From contig CAJMQJ010000003.1 of assembly GCA_905215525.1 (NCBI GenBank), forward strand, positions 124,001-188,000: a stretch of 64,000 bases of DNA. Direction: 5' to 3'. Each line of letters starts with the position of its first letter. Position 1 is the first letter of the stretch. The DNA comes from an uncultured bacterium. GTDB taxonomy: Bacteria > Actinomycetota > Coriobacteriia > Coriobacteriales > Coriobacteriaceae. The notes beneath the pieces are model-generated. The model did not search any database, was not told the origin of the DNA, and worked only from the letters and a program-made list of their open reading frames with translations. Of this stretch, positions 9,588-17,259 are shown piece after piece. Position numbers and translations under genes: made by a program.

Positions 9588-9653
9588 TTAAAACTGCCTT
9601 GCGGCATTCCTAACAGCCATCTTCAATGCGGCAGGCGTTTTGTACTTCACCAT
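9588..9653 (-). pseudogene. Remnant of an AbiEii-type toxin gene (first 21 codons)
   Basis: Fifteen bases after the AbiEi stop, a good ribosome binding site (AGAGGAC) precedes ATG 9653 and the peptide MVKYKTPAALKMAVRNAARQ, then F and a stop. The KTPAALKMAVRNAA pattern resembles the N-terminus of AbiEii nucleotidyltransferase toxins, and the position is where an AbiEii toxin belongs. The following 150 bp show no continuation in any frame, so the toxin body is deleted. Confidence 0.5.
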
Positions 9654-9668
9654 GTCCTCTGTTTCACA

Positions 9669-10317
9669 TTACCCGTTCAGTACCATCAGCAAAGGCATCA
9701 TCAGTCCGCGCCGCTTGGCGGTTTTAGAGTTCTCCTTTACGAATTCTTTCAGCCGCTGTATATCGAGCCCTCGCCCAAGCGCATCGTTATAGGCATCGAT
9801 AATTAATGAGGGGTCCTCGCAATCGAGGCAAAGATCGACAAGCGTGCGCTCGGGCTTGGTTACCGGCAGGCCGTCGAGCCAAACGATATCCCGCTCGGCA
9901 ATCTCGCGCTTTACAAAAGAAAGGGAATCGTTTCTCGTATTGATGCGCATGGGCGCGGTCATCCTGTAGGGGGGACAGATGGAAATCGCCCATTTGCTGC
10001 AGGTTCGCCGCAGTCGTACCGCTCACGGCGATGCCATCCCACTGGCGTTTTCTCTCCCACGCGCACAGGGAGGGATTGGTGAGCTTCCAAAGAGCGTTGA
10101 GCTCGTCGGTGTCTCGGCGCTGCGCGCCCGACATCCGGTAGGCACCGTGGCATATCCGCTCAAGACGCCCCACGCGGCATGAGTGCGCCAGCGCATCTCG
10201 AGAAATGTCCATGCGAGCCGCCTGAGCCGTGGTGAACACGCCCTCGCTCTCGGAAAGCTCGCTTATCGCCGTTATGTTGCTAAAGTACTTCATGTTGCAT
10301 TTGTAGGATATTTTCAT
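9669..10317 (-). pseudogene. AbiEi-type (type IV) antitoxin, frameshifted in a G6/C6 run
   Basis: The N-terminal part (about 115 residues) has the AbiEi winged-helix pattern: GVFTTAQAARMDISRDALAH, then LERICHGAYRM. The frame is lost at a C6 homopolymer (plus-strand G6, 9969-9974). With five C's the reading continues as HLSPYRMTAPMRINTRND into FVKREIAERDIVWLDGLPVTK and PERTLVDL, the family's C-terminal domain, ending at the stop at 9669. The gene therefore carries one extra base. The start may be 10317 or 10293 (MKYFSN). The toxin partner downstream is also broken. Confidence 0.8.
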
Positions 10318-10328
10318 ACTTTTGCAAC
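10294..10328 (-). promoter_or_regulatory. Promoter/operator-like inverted repeat before the AbiEi remnant
   Basis: GTTGCA (10294-10299) and TGCAAC (10323-10328) form an inverted repeat. On the minus strand it contains TTGCAA then, after 16 nt, TACAAA, which could serve as -35 and -10. AbiEi antitoxins are known to repress their own promoters by binding inverted repeats, so this could be the old autoregulatory site. It would place translation at ATG 10293 rather than 10317. Confidence 0.35.
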
Positions 10329-10500
10329 GTGATTTGCATAACGCACAGGCGCAGTGCCTTGCTTAATCTGTTCCTGCCGCAGCGCTGTCGTTGAGAGGCC
10401 ATCATTTTCCTCCCCTGGGACCATGCTGGCACCCCTAGCCGCTACGACCGCAGGCATGCCTATAATGAGACATGTTTCCTGATGAGAAAGGAATCCAGAT

Positions 10501-11304
10501 ATGGACGAAGCCAAGCTCGCCGATTTGAACCACATCCAGGACTTTTTCAACCGTGTCGATAGCGTGCGCAACAGTGCATCCCCGACCAAAAAGTTTCATA
10601 TCGATCATCCAATAGGAATAGGCGTCAAGAACTTCATTGGATGGTGCAACGATTCCTGCGAGATCGGTTCCGAAAGCAGTAATAGCGCAGACGATGCCGA
10701 GACGTTGGGCGAAGCCATAGTCGCTCTGAATCAGCTTGACAACAGTGAGCTCGCTGCAATGGAAGCCGCTCTCAGGGAAGACGTATGGGGCGATTGGTGT
10801 GGAACCGAATGGAGACAAGCGAAGCAGGCAAAAAGACTCGGACCGACAATTAACATAATGAAAAATCACCCGGAAAACGCGGCCTTCTATCTTGTGCTCA
10901 GACACCGCACCGATAAGCAAAAGCATTACCGCTTTTATTTTGACGACGATACAATTGCAGAAGTCGATGCCTTCAAGCCCTTTACCGACAGCGCGCATGA
11001 CAATTTAAATCAGCAATGGCATATGCTCATCTCCGTGCTCGCATACCTCGATGTCGCTCACGCTTTAAGCAGTGATCAGCACGAATACCATTGCCTGTAT
11101 CAACATTTTAAATCGCGGGACATGGGCGATTTAAGTGCATTGCATCTACAGTTATTGTGTTCCCCTAACCAGCCTGAAAACAGGCGCATCAAGCTACAGC
11201 TTGTTAAACCGAAGACGGCCCCAAAGCCCTGGACAATAACATATCGCTCGGAAGCGATGAATGGTTGGCTTAAGGAAGCACTGCGTAGGTTGGCAGACAA
11301 ATAA
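10501..11304 (+). CDS. Hypothetical protein, 267 residues
   Basis: I do not recognise the family. It is soluble, with no signal peptide or membrane segment. It is Asp/Glu-rich in the first half (DDAETLGEAIVALN, AALREDVWGDWCG), has an aromatic-rich middle (KQKHYRFYFDDD, NQQWHMLISVLAYLDVAHAL) and a basic C-terminus. AAAGGAATCC precedes the ATG at a good distance. GC content is lower than in the flanking core genes, and it sits beside the broken AbiE locus, so it may belong to the same accessory block. The 180 bp before it hold nothing else I can identify. Confidence 0.7.
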   Translation: MDEAKLADLNHIQDFFNRVDSVRNSASPTKKFHIDHPIGIGVKNFIGWCNDSCEIGSESSNSADDAETLGEAIVALNQLDNSELAAMEAALREDVWGDWCGTEWRQAKQAKRLGPTINIMKNHPENAAFYLVLRHRTDKQKHYRFYFDDDTIAEVDAFKPFTDSAHDNLNQQWHMLISVLAYLDVAHALSSDQHEYHCLYQHFKSRDMGDLSALHLQLLCSPNQPENRRIKLQLVKPKTAPKPWTITYRSEAMNGWLKEALRRLADK

Positions 11305-11316
11305 TCGCCCGTCAAC

Positions 11317-12078
11317 CTACTCCAGCCCTTGCCCGCTGTACTTCCCTGTCTCTGAGTCGTAGTTCAGCACGACGACCTCACCGTGCTGAACTACGTTCCC
11401 GTCAATGTAGAAATGGCTGGCTCCGTCATACCAGATACCGCGGTAGCCTGCGATGCCCGAAGCCGCTTCGGTATTGATGTGCCCGGCGATAACATCCAGG
11501 TAGAACTTACGCCCCACGTAATCGGGCGGCATCATGGTAAACGACTCGGCAGACGTGCCCATCTTCCAATACTCCCCGGCATCCTCTTCAATACCGGCGT
11601 GCACAAAAACCTGGCCGAAGGGGCTCTCGTAAAAATAAGGGAGCTTGCGGACCCACGCGATGATGTCCGCATGCTCGGCCTTCATGCTCTCGACCGTAAA
11701 GGCGTACGCTTCCTCGAACTCCCTGAGCCTCAACAGATGCTTAACGTGCTTGAATGCCTCGGCATCTAAGAAGCTCTTAGCCGTTGCCAGATTGCTGTCG
11801 GCAAGTATCCATGCCTGCGTGAAATTGGGATCGTTCACCTCGTCAATGTACTCAAGGAACATCCCCTCATGGTTGCCACGCAGTGCCACGACGCGATCGC
11901 CGTAACGTTTTTGCAGGTCCATGATGAGCTCAAAGACGCCAAGCGAATCGGGGCCTCGATCGCAGTAATCGCCAAGTAAGACCAGCTTGAAGTCCTGGGC
12001 ATCGAGGTCGATGGTGGATAGCGATGCCTTAAAGGCGTCCAAACACCCGTGAATGTCACTCATAGCGTAGATATGCAC
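11317..12078 (-). CDS. Calcineurin-like metallophosphoesterase (PrpA/PrpB-type phosphatase)
   Basis: A 253-residue metallophosphoesterase. The metal-binding motifs are in order: DIHG (residues 8-11), GDYCDRG (about 36-42) and GNHE (about 68-71), with later His residues (FVHAGIE, AGHINTE). The GDxxDRG-GNHE arrangement is that of PPP-type Ser/Thr phosphatases and the bacterial Prp/ApaH group. The substrate cannot be told. It is a single gene, convergent with the hypothetical gene (12 bp gap). Confidence 0.9.
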   Translation of the reverse strand: MHIYAMSDIHGCLDAFKASLSTIDLDAQDFKLVLLGDYCDRGPDSLGVFELIMDLQKRYGDRVVALRGNHEGMFLEYIDEVNDPNFTQAWILADSNLATAKSFLDAEAFKHVKHLLRLREFEEAYAFTVESMKAEHADIIAWVRKLPYFYESPFGQVFVHAGIEEDAGEYWKMGTSAESFTMMPPDYVGRKFYLDVIAGHINTEAASGIAGYRGIWYDGASHFYIDGNVVQHGEVVVLNYDSETGKYSGQGLE

Positions 12079-12309
12079 CTATGACCCCCTGTTTGCGTCG
12101 GGACCCCGCTCGTTTGCGCCATACGGCACGGCGACCCCTCTGATTTCGCGGGCGGCAGGCAACTTTGCCCCGTCACGCCCTTAACGTTGGTAATAAGTAT
12201 ATCTCGCCGTGCGGACACAAATTTACCCTTACGCCCCGGGCGCCCGGCCCGCACTTGCCTCAAAGACTGCCTGTGCCCACACCACCCAAAAACTCATCCA
12301 GCATTAATC

Positions 12310-12337
12310 TTGGCTCAAGAATCGCTTAATCTATAAC
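12310..12337 (+). promoter_or_regulatory. Possible promoter of the DUF4342-two-component operon
   Basis: TTGGCT (12310-12315), 16 nt, TATAAC (12332-12337) lies about 120 bp upstream of the first gene. The surrounding 377-bp gap (12079-12455) otherwise shows only GC-rich DNA. Confidence 0.35.
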
Positions 12338-12455
12338 CTGCACTATAGAGTTCGACCAAGGGCGGGGCGGCGCCGCGCGACGCAGGCCGCCGAACGCAAC
12401 GCTCGCGCCCGGGCAGATCGCCCGACGTCGCGCCCATCGAACGAAAGGACAGGTC

Positions 12456-12998
12456 ATGGACGACCTCGAAAAAGTTGAAACCATCCGCACCAAGTGCAAC
12501 GTGAGCTACACCGATGCCAAGGCCGCGCTCGACGCCGCCGACGGCAACGTTCTGGATGCCATCATTTGGCTTGAGTCGCAGGGCAAGACCCAGACCACAT
12601 CGGCGCATGCCACCACCGAGTCCGCACCAGTCGATGAGCCCTCTGCCGAGATGGTCGCCGCGCAGGCCGCCTACGAAAAGTCGAGCGAAAAGACCGACTT
12701 CTCCAAGAAGATGGACAGCGTGTGGGAGTACCTCAAAAAGCTCTTCCGCCTGAGCCTGGACACCAAGTTTATCGCCACGCGCCGCGATGCGATCATCCTC
12801 AACATTCCCATCCTGATCCCCATCATCGCCTTGTTTGCCTGGGGCGCCACGATATGGTTGATGCTGCTTGGCCTGTTCTTTGGCATGCGCTACCGCATCG
12901 ACAGCGACGGCGATGTGCCCGGCAGTATCAACAACCTTATGAATCACGCCGCCGACGCCGCAGACGACATCAAGCAAAATCTCAACGACGACAAGTAA
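12456..12998 (+). CDS. DUF4342 protein with UBA-like N-terminus and membrane segments
   Basis: A 180-residue protein. Residues 1-45 (DDLEKVETIRTKCNVSYTDA followed by KAALDAADGNVLDAIIWLE) form a UBA/TS-N-like three-helix domain as in DUF4342 proteins. A linker of about 50 residues leads to a hydrophobic stretch near 105-145 (ILNIPILIPIIALFAWGATI and onward), probably two close membrane helices, and a short acidic tail. AAAGGACAG precedes the ATG. It ends 18 bp before the response regulator, so it is the first gene of that operon and may be a membrane partner of the sensor; this role is inferred from position only. Confidence 0.75.
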   Translation: MDDLEKVETIRTKCNVSYTDAKAALDAADGNVLDAIIWLESQGKTQTTSAHATTESAPVDEPSAEMVAAQAAYEKSSEKTDFSKKMDSVWEYLKKLFRLSLDTKFIATRRDAIILNIPILIPIIALFAWGATIWLMLLGLFFGMRYRIDSDGDVPGSINNLMNHAADAADDIKQNLNDDK

Positions 12999-13016
12999 TC
13001 GCAGACGGGGGCACGT

Positions 13017-13802
13017 ATGGCACGAATCCTGATTGTAGAGGACGAGGAGAAAATCGCCCGCTTTGTGACGCTCGAGCTGGAGCACGAGGGTTACCAGGTA
13101 GAGCACGCCGCCGACGGCCGCACCGCCGTGGACCTGGCGCTGGAGCGCGACTACGATCTGATTCTGCTCGACGTACTGTTGCCGCAGCTCAACGGTATGG
13201 AAGTGCTGCGGCGCATCCGCAAGCACAAGGATGTGCCGGTGATTATGGTCACCGCGCGCGATGCCGTGATGGACAAGGTGGCTGGGCTCGATGCCGGCGC
13301 CGACGATTACCTGACCAAGCCGTTTGCGATTGAGGAGCTGTTCGCACGGATCCGCGTGGCGTTGAAGCGCTCGGAGGCCATGCGGGCGGCTTCGGGCGTA
13401 GCTGGCGTCGGCGCCGGAGCGGGCATGGCGGGCGTCGCGGGCGAGAAGGCCACCGCGATGCCCCCGGCCAGTGACATGGCCCAGACCCCTGCCTCGCCCT
13501 CCCCTGCCACACTCACCGTGGGATCGGTTGCGCTCGACCCCGACCGCCGCGAAGTCACGGTCGGCGGCTCGCCCATCGCGCTCACGGCCCGCGAGTTCGA
13601 CGTCCTCGCCCTGCTTATGGCGCACGCCGGCACCGTGCTCACGCGCGAGCGCATCGCGCATGAGGCGCTAGGCTACGACTACGTGGGCGATACCAACAAC
13701 GTCGATGTGCACATCGCACATTTGCGCGCCAAGATCGAAGACGCTGGCGGCGCCCGCATCATCCAGACCGTGCGCGGGGTGGGCTATGTCTGCCGCGCAT
13801 AA
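13017..13802 (+). CDS. OmpR/PhoB-family response regulator
   Basis: A 261-residue two-component regulator. The receiver domain (1-120) shows the acidic pair DEE near residue 8, phospho-acceptor Asp in LILLDVLLP (about residue 52), VTARD, and the conserved Lys in LTKPF. A long Gly/Ala-rich linker (about 125-165) is unusual for the family, which normally has a short linker. The C-terminal winged helix (about 170-261) ends in the typical VDVHIAHLRAKI and VRGVGYVC. It acts as a transcription factor with the overlapping kinase gene. Confidence 0.95.
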   Translation: MARILIVEDEEKIARFVTLELEHEGYQVEHAADGRTAVDLALERDYDLILLDVLLPQLNGMEVLRRIRKHKDVPVIMVTARDAVMDKVAGLDAGADDYLTKPFAIEELFARIRVALKRSEAMRAASGVAGVGAGAGMAGVAGEKATAMPPASDMAQTPASPSPATLTVGSVALDPDRREVTVGGSPIALTAREFDVLALLMAHAGTVLTRERIAHEALGYDYVGDTNNVDVHIAHLRAKIEDAGGARIIQTVRGVGYVCRA

Positions 13803-15081
13803 CGCCGAGGCCAAGCGCGTCACCTCCATCGCCCGCGCCATCAACTGGGGCTATATGTGGCGCCGCTTGATGAGCTACGTCTGGCTCGATCTGTTGCTGA
13901 TGGTGATTGCGGCGGCGATCCTCGTCTATGGATACAACCAGACGCTGCCCGACAGCGCGTTTACCGCAGGCTGGATTCCCGGCGCCACCGTTCACGGCAT
14001 GTCGCTGACGCCCGCACGCGGCTGGGACCTGACAACGCTCACCTATACCGTCGAGTTTGCGCGTACCACCAAGACCTTCCCCCTCGCGCAGGACCTCGTC
14101 GCGCTATGGCCTCTCTACCTTGTCGTTATGGGTTGGCAGGTCATCAGCGTGCTCAACATGCTCGGCGGCGCCCGCCGCGTGCGCCGCACCATGGCGCCGC
14201 TCAACGACCTTGCCTTGCGCGTGGACGAGCTCGGCCGTATGCAGCTCTCCGGCGGCAAGATGGAAACGCTGGAACAGGCCATCGAGCGCGCAAGCGTCGA
14301 CTCGCCGAGCGTCACCACCGGCGACGCCGACCTGGCAAGCATCGAGGTCGCACTCAACCGCCTGCTGCGCCAGATGCAAGAGGCCAAGCTGCAGCAGATG
14401 CGCTTTGTCAACGATGCGAGCCACGAGCTGCGCACGCCCATCGCGGTGATTCAGGGCTACGTGAACATGCTCGACCGCTGGGGCAAAGACGACCCGGACG
14501 TGCTGGCAGAATCCATCACCTCGCTCAAAGCCGAAAGCGAGCATATGCAGGAGCTCGTGGAACAGCTGCTGTTTTTGGCACGCGGCGATGCCGGTCGCAC
14601 CGTGCTGCGGCGCGCGAATACCAACCTGGCTGCACTGGTCGGCGAGGTTTGCGAAGAATCACAGATGATCGATGCCGGGCACACGTATCGACTGGCCTTT
14701 GACGCTGCGCTTGTCAGCGACTCGCGCTGCGATGCGTCCGTCGATGTGGCGCTTGTAAAGCAGGCTCTTCGCGTGATCGTGCAGAATGCCGCCAAGTACT
14801 CGGATGCGGGAACGCCCATCTCGTTTGGCGTAGCGCCGGATGCGGGCATGGGCACGATCGACATAAGCGTTGAGGACGAGGGTATCGGCATGAACCAGGA
14901 ATCCGCAGCTCACGCGTTCGAGCGGTTCTACCGCGCCGACAACGCGCGCGATGCCGGCGCGCAGGGCTCGGGTCTGGGGCTTGCCATTGCCAAGTGGATC
15001 GTCGATAGCCATGGCGGTGTCATCGGTGTGACCTCGGTCGAAGGGGTCGGCAGCCGCTTTACGATTCGCCTGCCACGGTAG
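13786..15081 (+). CDS. Sensor histidine kinase
   Basis: A 431-residue membrane kinase. The start is ATG 13786 (MSAAHNAEAKR), overlapping the regulator gene by 17 bp. Two membrane helices (about 27-45 and 110-130) flank an extracytoplasmic loop of about 60 residues; a HAMP-like linker follows. The dimerisation/phosphorylation box is FVNDASHELRTPIAVIQGY with the phospho-His, followed by the HATPase domain: N-box VIVQNAAKYS, G1 VEDEGIGM, G2 GSGLGLAIAKWIV. The phosphate partner is the regulator just upstream. The signal is unknown. Confidence 0.93.
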   Translation: MSAAHNAEAKRVTSIARAINWGYMWRRLMSYVWLDLLLMVIAAAILVYGYNQTLPDSAFTAGWIPGATVHGMSLTPARGWDLTTLTYTVEFARTTKTFPLAQDLVALWPLYLVVMGWQVISVLNMLGGARRVRRTMAPLNDLALRVDELGRMQLSGGKMETLEQAIERASVDSPSVTTGDADLASIEVALNRLLRQMQEAKLQQMRFVNDASHELRTPIAVIQGYVNMLDRWGKDDPDVLAESITSLKAESEHMQELVEQLLFLARGDAGRTVLRRANTNLAALVGEVCEESQMIDAGHTYRLAFDAALVSDSRCDASVDVALVKQALRVIVQNAAKYSDAGTPISFGVAPDAGMGTIDISVEDEGIGMNQESAAHAFERFYRADNARDAGAQGSGLGLAIAKWIVDSHGGVIGVTSVEGVGSRFTIRLPR

Positions 15082-15103
15082 GGATGCCCCCTCGTGGATC
15101 GAG

Positions 15104-15282
15104 GTCTAATACTTTTCCCGAGAAGTGAACGACCATATTCGGACCCCCGAAGCATCCGCATTTTTCGGCCGCAAAATCGCAGGATTCCAGCATCGAAACT
15201 GCAGGAAACGATGCCCTTAAAGTGTCGATGCTTCGGGGGGGGGGCTGATTTGTCTCGTTCACTTCTCGGAAAAGTATTAGAC
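15104..15282. repeat. Nested palindromic intergenic element, 179 bp
   Basis: The outer arms 15104-15132 and 15255-15282 are inverted copies differing by one base (CCC versus CC). Inside is a second perfect inverted repeat, CCCCCGAAGCATC (15144-15156) and GATGCTTCGGGGG (15227-15239), ending in a G10 homopolymer (15235-15244). The element fills the space between the kinase stop and the terminator. It looks like a non-autonomous palindromic repeat (MITE or REP type); no gene is apparent in it. Confidence 0.75.
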
Positions 15283-15326
15283 TTCGGTTTTTTGACCGTT
15301 GCAAAAGTCGATCCCTCGGCATAAAT

Positions 15327-15360
15327 AAAGGGATAAGGCCATACGGCCCTATCCCTTTTT
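15327..15360. terminator. Bidirectional intrinsic terminator
   Basis: The stem AAAGGGATAAGGCC / GGCCCTATCCCTTTTT has a 4-nt loop. It lies between the plus-strand kinase operon and the minus-strand VOC gene and can serve both. Confidence 0.8.
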
Positions 15361-15382
15361 GCTAACTAAAGCAGCTCGTGCG

Positions 15383-15757
15383 CTACTCGCGGCACAGGTG
15401 CACGGCGAAGCCGGCGAACTCGCGCTTAAAGTACACGAGCTTGGTGCTACCGTCGGGCAGCAGCGCGCGCGACTCCTCGTTGACCTCGAGCCCGCGCTCG
15501 GCAAACCACTTCTCGGCCGCATCGATGTCGTTGACGGCAAAGCCAATGTGGCCCTTGGTGCCACGACCGTTCTGCTTCATAACCTCGACCAGCGAATCGT
15601 TAAAGTACGAAACCGGGGTCTCGATAACGGGCAGGCCCATCATCGTCGAGAACAGCTCCGCGATCTCCAAGGCGTCTGCCGGGTCGGCAGCGTTAATGCC
15701 CACATGGGCAACGCGCATACCAAAGAGCTCTACCGGATTGGCGTTCTGCTCACTCAT
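15383..15757 (-). CDS. VOC-family (glyoxalase/bleomycin resistance-like) protein
   Basis: A 124-residue single-module vicinal-oxygen-chelate protein. The first half begins RVAHVGINAADPADALEIAE with the metal-binding His. The second half reads GHIGFAVNDIDAAEKWF, then LVYFKREFAGFAVHL. Substrate unknown. It lies 11 bp downstream of the PTS IIB-like gene, in the same direction, so the two may be co-transcribed; this hints at a carbohydrate-related role but proves nothing. Confidence 0.85.
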   Translation of the reverse strand: MSEQNANPVELFGMRVAHVGINAADPADALEIAELFSTMMGLPVIETPVSYFNDSLVEVMKQNGRGTKGHIGFAVNDIDAAEKWFAERGLEVNEESRALLPDGSTKLVYFKREFAGFAVHLCRE

Positions 15758-15768
15758 GCAGGCAGCGC

Positions 15769-16056
15769 CTACTGAGCCATGACGTCAAGAACGGCCTTCT
15801 CGGCGGCAACGCGGTTCATGCCGGTCATGAAGGGCACGCCGCTCACGTACGGGCAGGTGAGGCCCTCGGGGGCAACGGTGGTGGCGATCAGCAGGTCGGC
15901 GCCCTCGTCGCAAGCGTCCTTGGCCTCGGAGATGGCGCACTGCACGATCTCATACTTGTCGGCGTAACCGTTGGCGTCGAGCAGGGTGGCGACCTTCTGG
16001 GCAACGAGCGTGGAAGTAGCAGCGCCAGCACCGCAAGCCAAAACGATTTTCTTCAT
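15769..16056 (-). CDS. PTS sugar transporter subunit IIB, galactitol/fructose-like
   Basis: A 95-residue IIB protein beginning MKKIVLACGAGAATSTLVAQ. The Cys in the ACGAGxxTS loop (residue 8) is the phosphorylated residue of GatB/lactose-type IIB domains. The rest (DLLIATT, GVPFMTGMN) fits a complete small IIB. No IIA or IIC gene is nearby, so its partners must be elsewhere or it is an orphan. TTCATGAAGG-like sequence upstream gives a weak ribosome binding site. Confidence 0.85.
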   Translation of the reverse strand: MKKIVLACGAGAATSTLVAQKVATLLDANGYADKYEIVQCAISEAKDACDEGADLLIATTVAPEGLTCPYVSGVPFMTGMNRVAAEKAVLDVMAQ

Positions 16057-16158
16057 AGGTAATGTCTCCCTTCATGGTTTACTTTAGGTAAGTGTACCGC
16101 AGCGAGCGATGGCACTCGGCCTCGATGAGCTTTTATGCCAGTTTGCTTGCGCGCTGCG

Positions 16159-16164
16159 TATAAT
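16159..16164 (+). promoter_or_regulatory. Consensus -10 (TATAAT) before the TPR-like gene
   Basis: A perfect TATAAT 55 bp upstream of the ATG at 16220. The -35 at 17 nt is poor. Remaining bases of the gap 16057-16219 show nothing else. Confidence 0.45.
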
Positions 16165-16219
16165 ACATCCAGTACGTGTTGTCATACCGCTCGCTTTATG
16201 AGCGACTAAGGACCCTAAT

Positions 16220-16843
16220 ATGCCCGATTCCCGCACACTCTGGACCGCCGTCGTTATCATCTGTATCGCCGTGTCGGTGTTCTTTAGCATCAAAAAACGC
16301 ACCACGTTTAAGCGCCTGCAGCAGTTGATGGCTGCCAAACAGTGGGACGAGTTCGATCGTTTGCTCGACGGCAAACTCACCAGCATGCTGTACCCGCGCT
16401 ACAACCGCGACTACCTGCGCCTGAACTCCTATCTGTTGCGCGAGGACCACGAACACGCCAACGAGATGTTCGACCTGTTGCTGGGACTCAACCTGCCCAA
16501 GATGCAGCGCGTCGACCTGGTCATTAAGGCCTTTAACTACTACGTTGGCCAGGAGGACCGCAAAAAGTCCAAGGAGTTGCTGCACGAGATCAAGGGCTTT
16601 GAGGGCGGTCAGGCCGAGGCAGTCACACACGAATGCCAGCTGATGTACGACACGATGATCCTCAAGCGCCACAACGACATTCCCGAGCTGGAGCGCATGC
16701 TCGAAGAGGCCGGTGACGACAAGGTCAAGAGCTGCCGCCTGGAATACCTGCTGGCCCTGCAGTACAAGAACAAGGGCGACGAGGCCAAGTTTGCCGAGTA
16801 CTTGGAAAAGTCGGGCCAGCACTCGATGGCTGTCAACGCGTAA
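16220..16843 (+). CDS. Membrane-anchored helical repeat (TPR-like) protein, unknown function
   Basis: A 207-residue protein with one N-terminal membrane helix (residues 5-23, LWTAVVIICIAVSVFFSI) followed by charged helices with TPR-like spacing: FKRLQQLMAAKQWDEFDRLL, ANEMFDLLLGLN, YVGQEDRKKSKELLHEIKG, YKNKGDEAKFAEYLEKSG. The topology suggests a cytoplasmic scaffold anchored in the membrane. I cannot name the family. The tRNA-Leu gene follows 31 bp after the stop. Confidence 0.7.
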   Translation: MPDSRTLWTAVVIICIAVSVFFSIKKRTTFKRLQQLMAAKQWDEFDRLLDGKLTSMLYPRYNRDYLRLNSYLLREDHEHANEMFDLLLGLNLPKMQRVDLVIKAFNYYVGQEDRKKSKELLHEIKGFEGGQAEAVTHECQLMYDTMILKRHNDIPELERMLEEAGDDKVKSCRLEYLLALQYKNKGDEAKFAEYLEKSGQHSMAVNA

Positions 16844-16874
16844 CGGGCGGCTTGTGCTAGACTTCTAGTCTCAC

Positions 16875-16959
16875 GGGGGCGTGGCGGAATTGGCATACGC
16901 AGGAGACTTAAAATCTCTCGCCGCAAGGATTGTGGGTTCGAGTCCCACCGCCCCTACCA
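16875..16959 (+). tRNA. tRNA-Leu (anticodon UAA)
   Basis: An 85-nt cloverleaf: acceptor GGGGGCG pairs with CGCCCCU, discriminator A, and an encoded CCA at 16957-16959. The anticodon loop CUUAAAA gives UAA (reads UUA). There is a long variable arm as in class II tRNAs, and the T-arm is GUGGG-UUCGAGU-CCCAC. Confidence 0.95.
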
Positions 16960-16970
16960 TTTGGCTTTTA

Positions 16971-17009
16971 CGGGCCCGTGCCCCATGGGGATGCGGGCTT
17001 GTTTCTTTT
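16971..17009 (+). terminator. Terminator after tRNA-Leu (copy A)
   Basis: GCCCG...CGGGC encloses a CCCCATGGGG palindrome and is followed by TTGTTTCTTTT. A diverged copy lies at 17167-17206. Confidence 0.7.
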
Positions 17010-17137
17010 GGACGCCGGTGGGGCTCGAACCCGCGAGGGGGCGAGCGTCAAGCGGACGCGCAGCGTCCGTAGCGAGCCGGCGAGGGCGCCGACAGGCGGC
17101 CGAAGCCGGTGCGCATTTGCGCAGCAAATGCGCAGAC

Positions 17138-17155
17138 GTCCCACCGCCCCTACCA
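17138..17155 (+). repeat. Second copy of the tRNA-Leu 3' end, attachment-site-like
   Basis: Eighteen bases identical to the last 18 bases of tRNA-Leu (16942-16959), including CCA, recur 196 bp downstream. Each copy is followed by a related terminator hairpin. Repetition of a tRNA 3' end is the classic footprint of site-specific integration, or of an unequal duplication. The 178 bp between hold hairpins (GCGCATTTGC/GCAAATGCGC) but no gene. Confidence 0.7.
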
Positions 17156-17166
17156 CGTATTGTCTA

Positions 17167-17206
17167 CGAGCCCGTGTCCCCACGGGATGCGGGCTCGTTT
17201 CTTTTA
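17167..17206 (+). terminator. Terminator hairpin (copy B)
   Basis: CGAGCCCG (17167-17174) pairs with CGGGCTCG (17190-17197), with an inner TCCC/GGGA pairing and a TTTCTTTT tail. Confidence 0.7.
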
Positions 17207-17259
17207 GGTGCCGTCAACTGCAGAGCAGCTCATTTGGGACAGAGCTTTTTTGACTACTT

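Noticed and set aside
10435..10998. Minus-strand open frame opposite the 267-residue hypothetical gene
   Set aside because: The plus-strand frame has a proper ribosome binding site and ordinary protein composition, so the opposite frame is taken as a shadow.
12315..13661. 448-codon minus-strand open frame opposite the DUF4342 and response regulator genes
   Set aside because: It is a GC-driven shadow: low-complexity His/Gly/Arg-rich translation, antisense to two recognisable genes.
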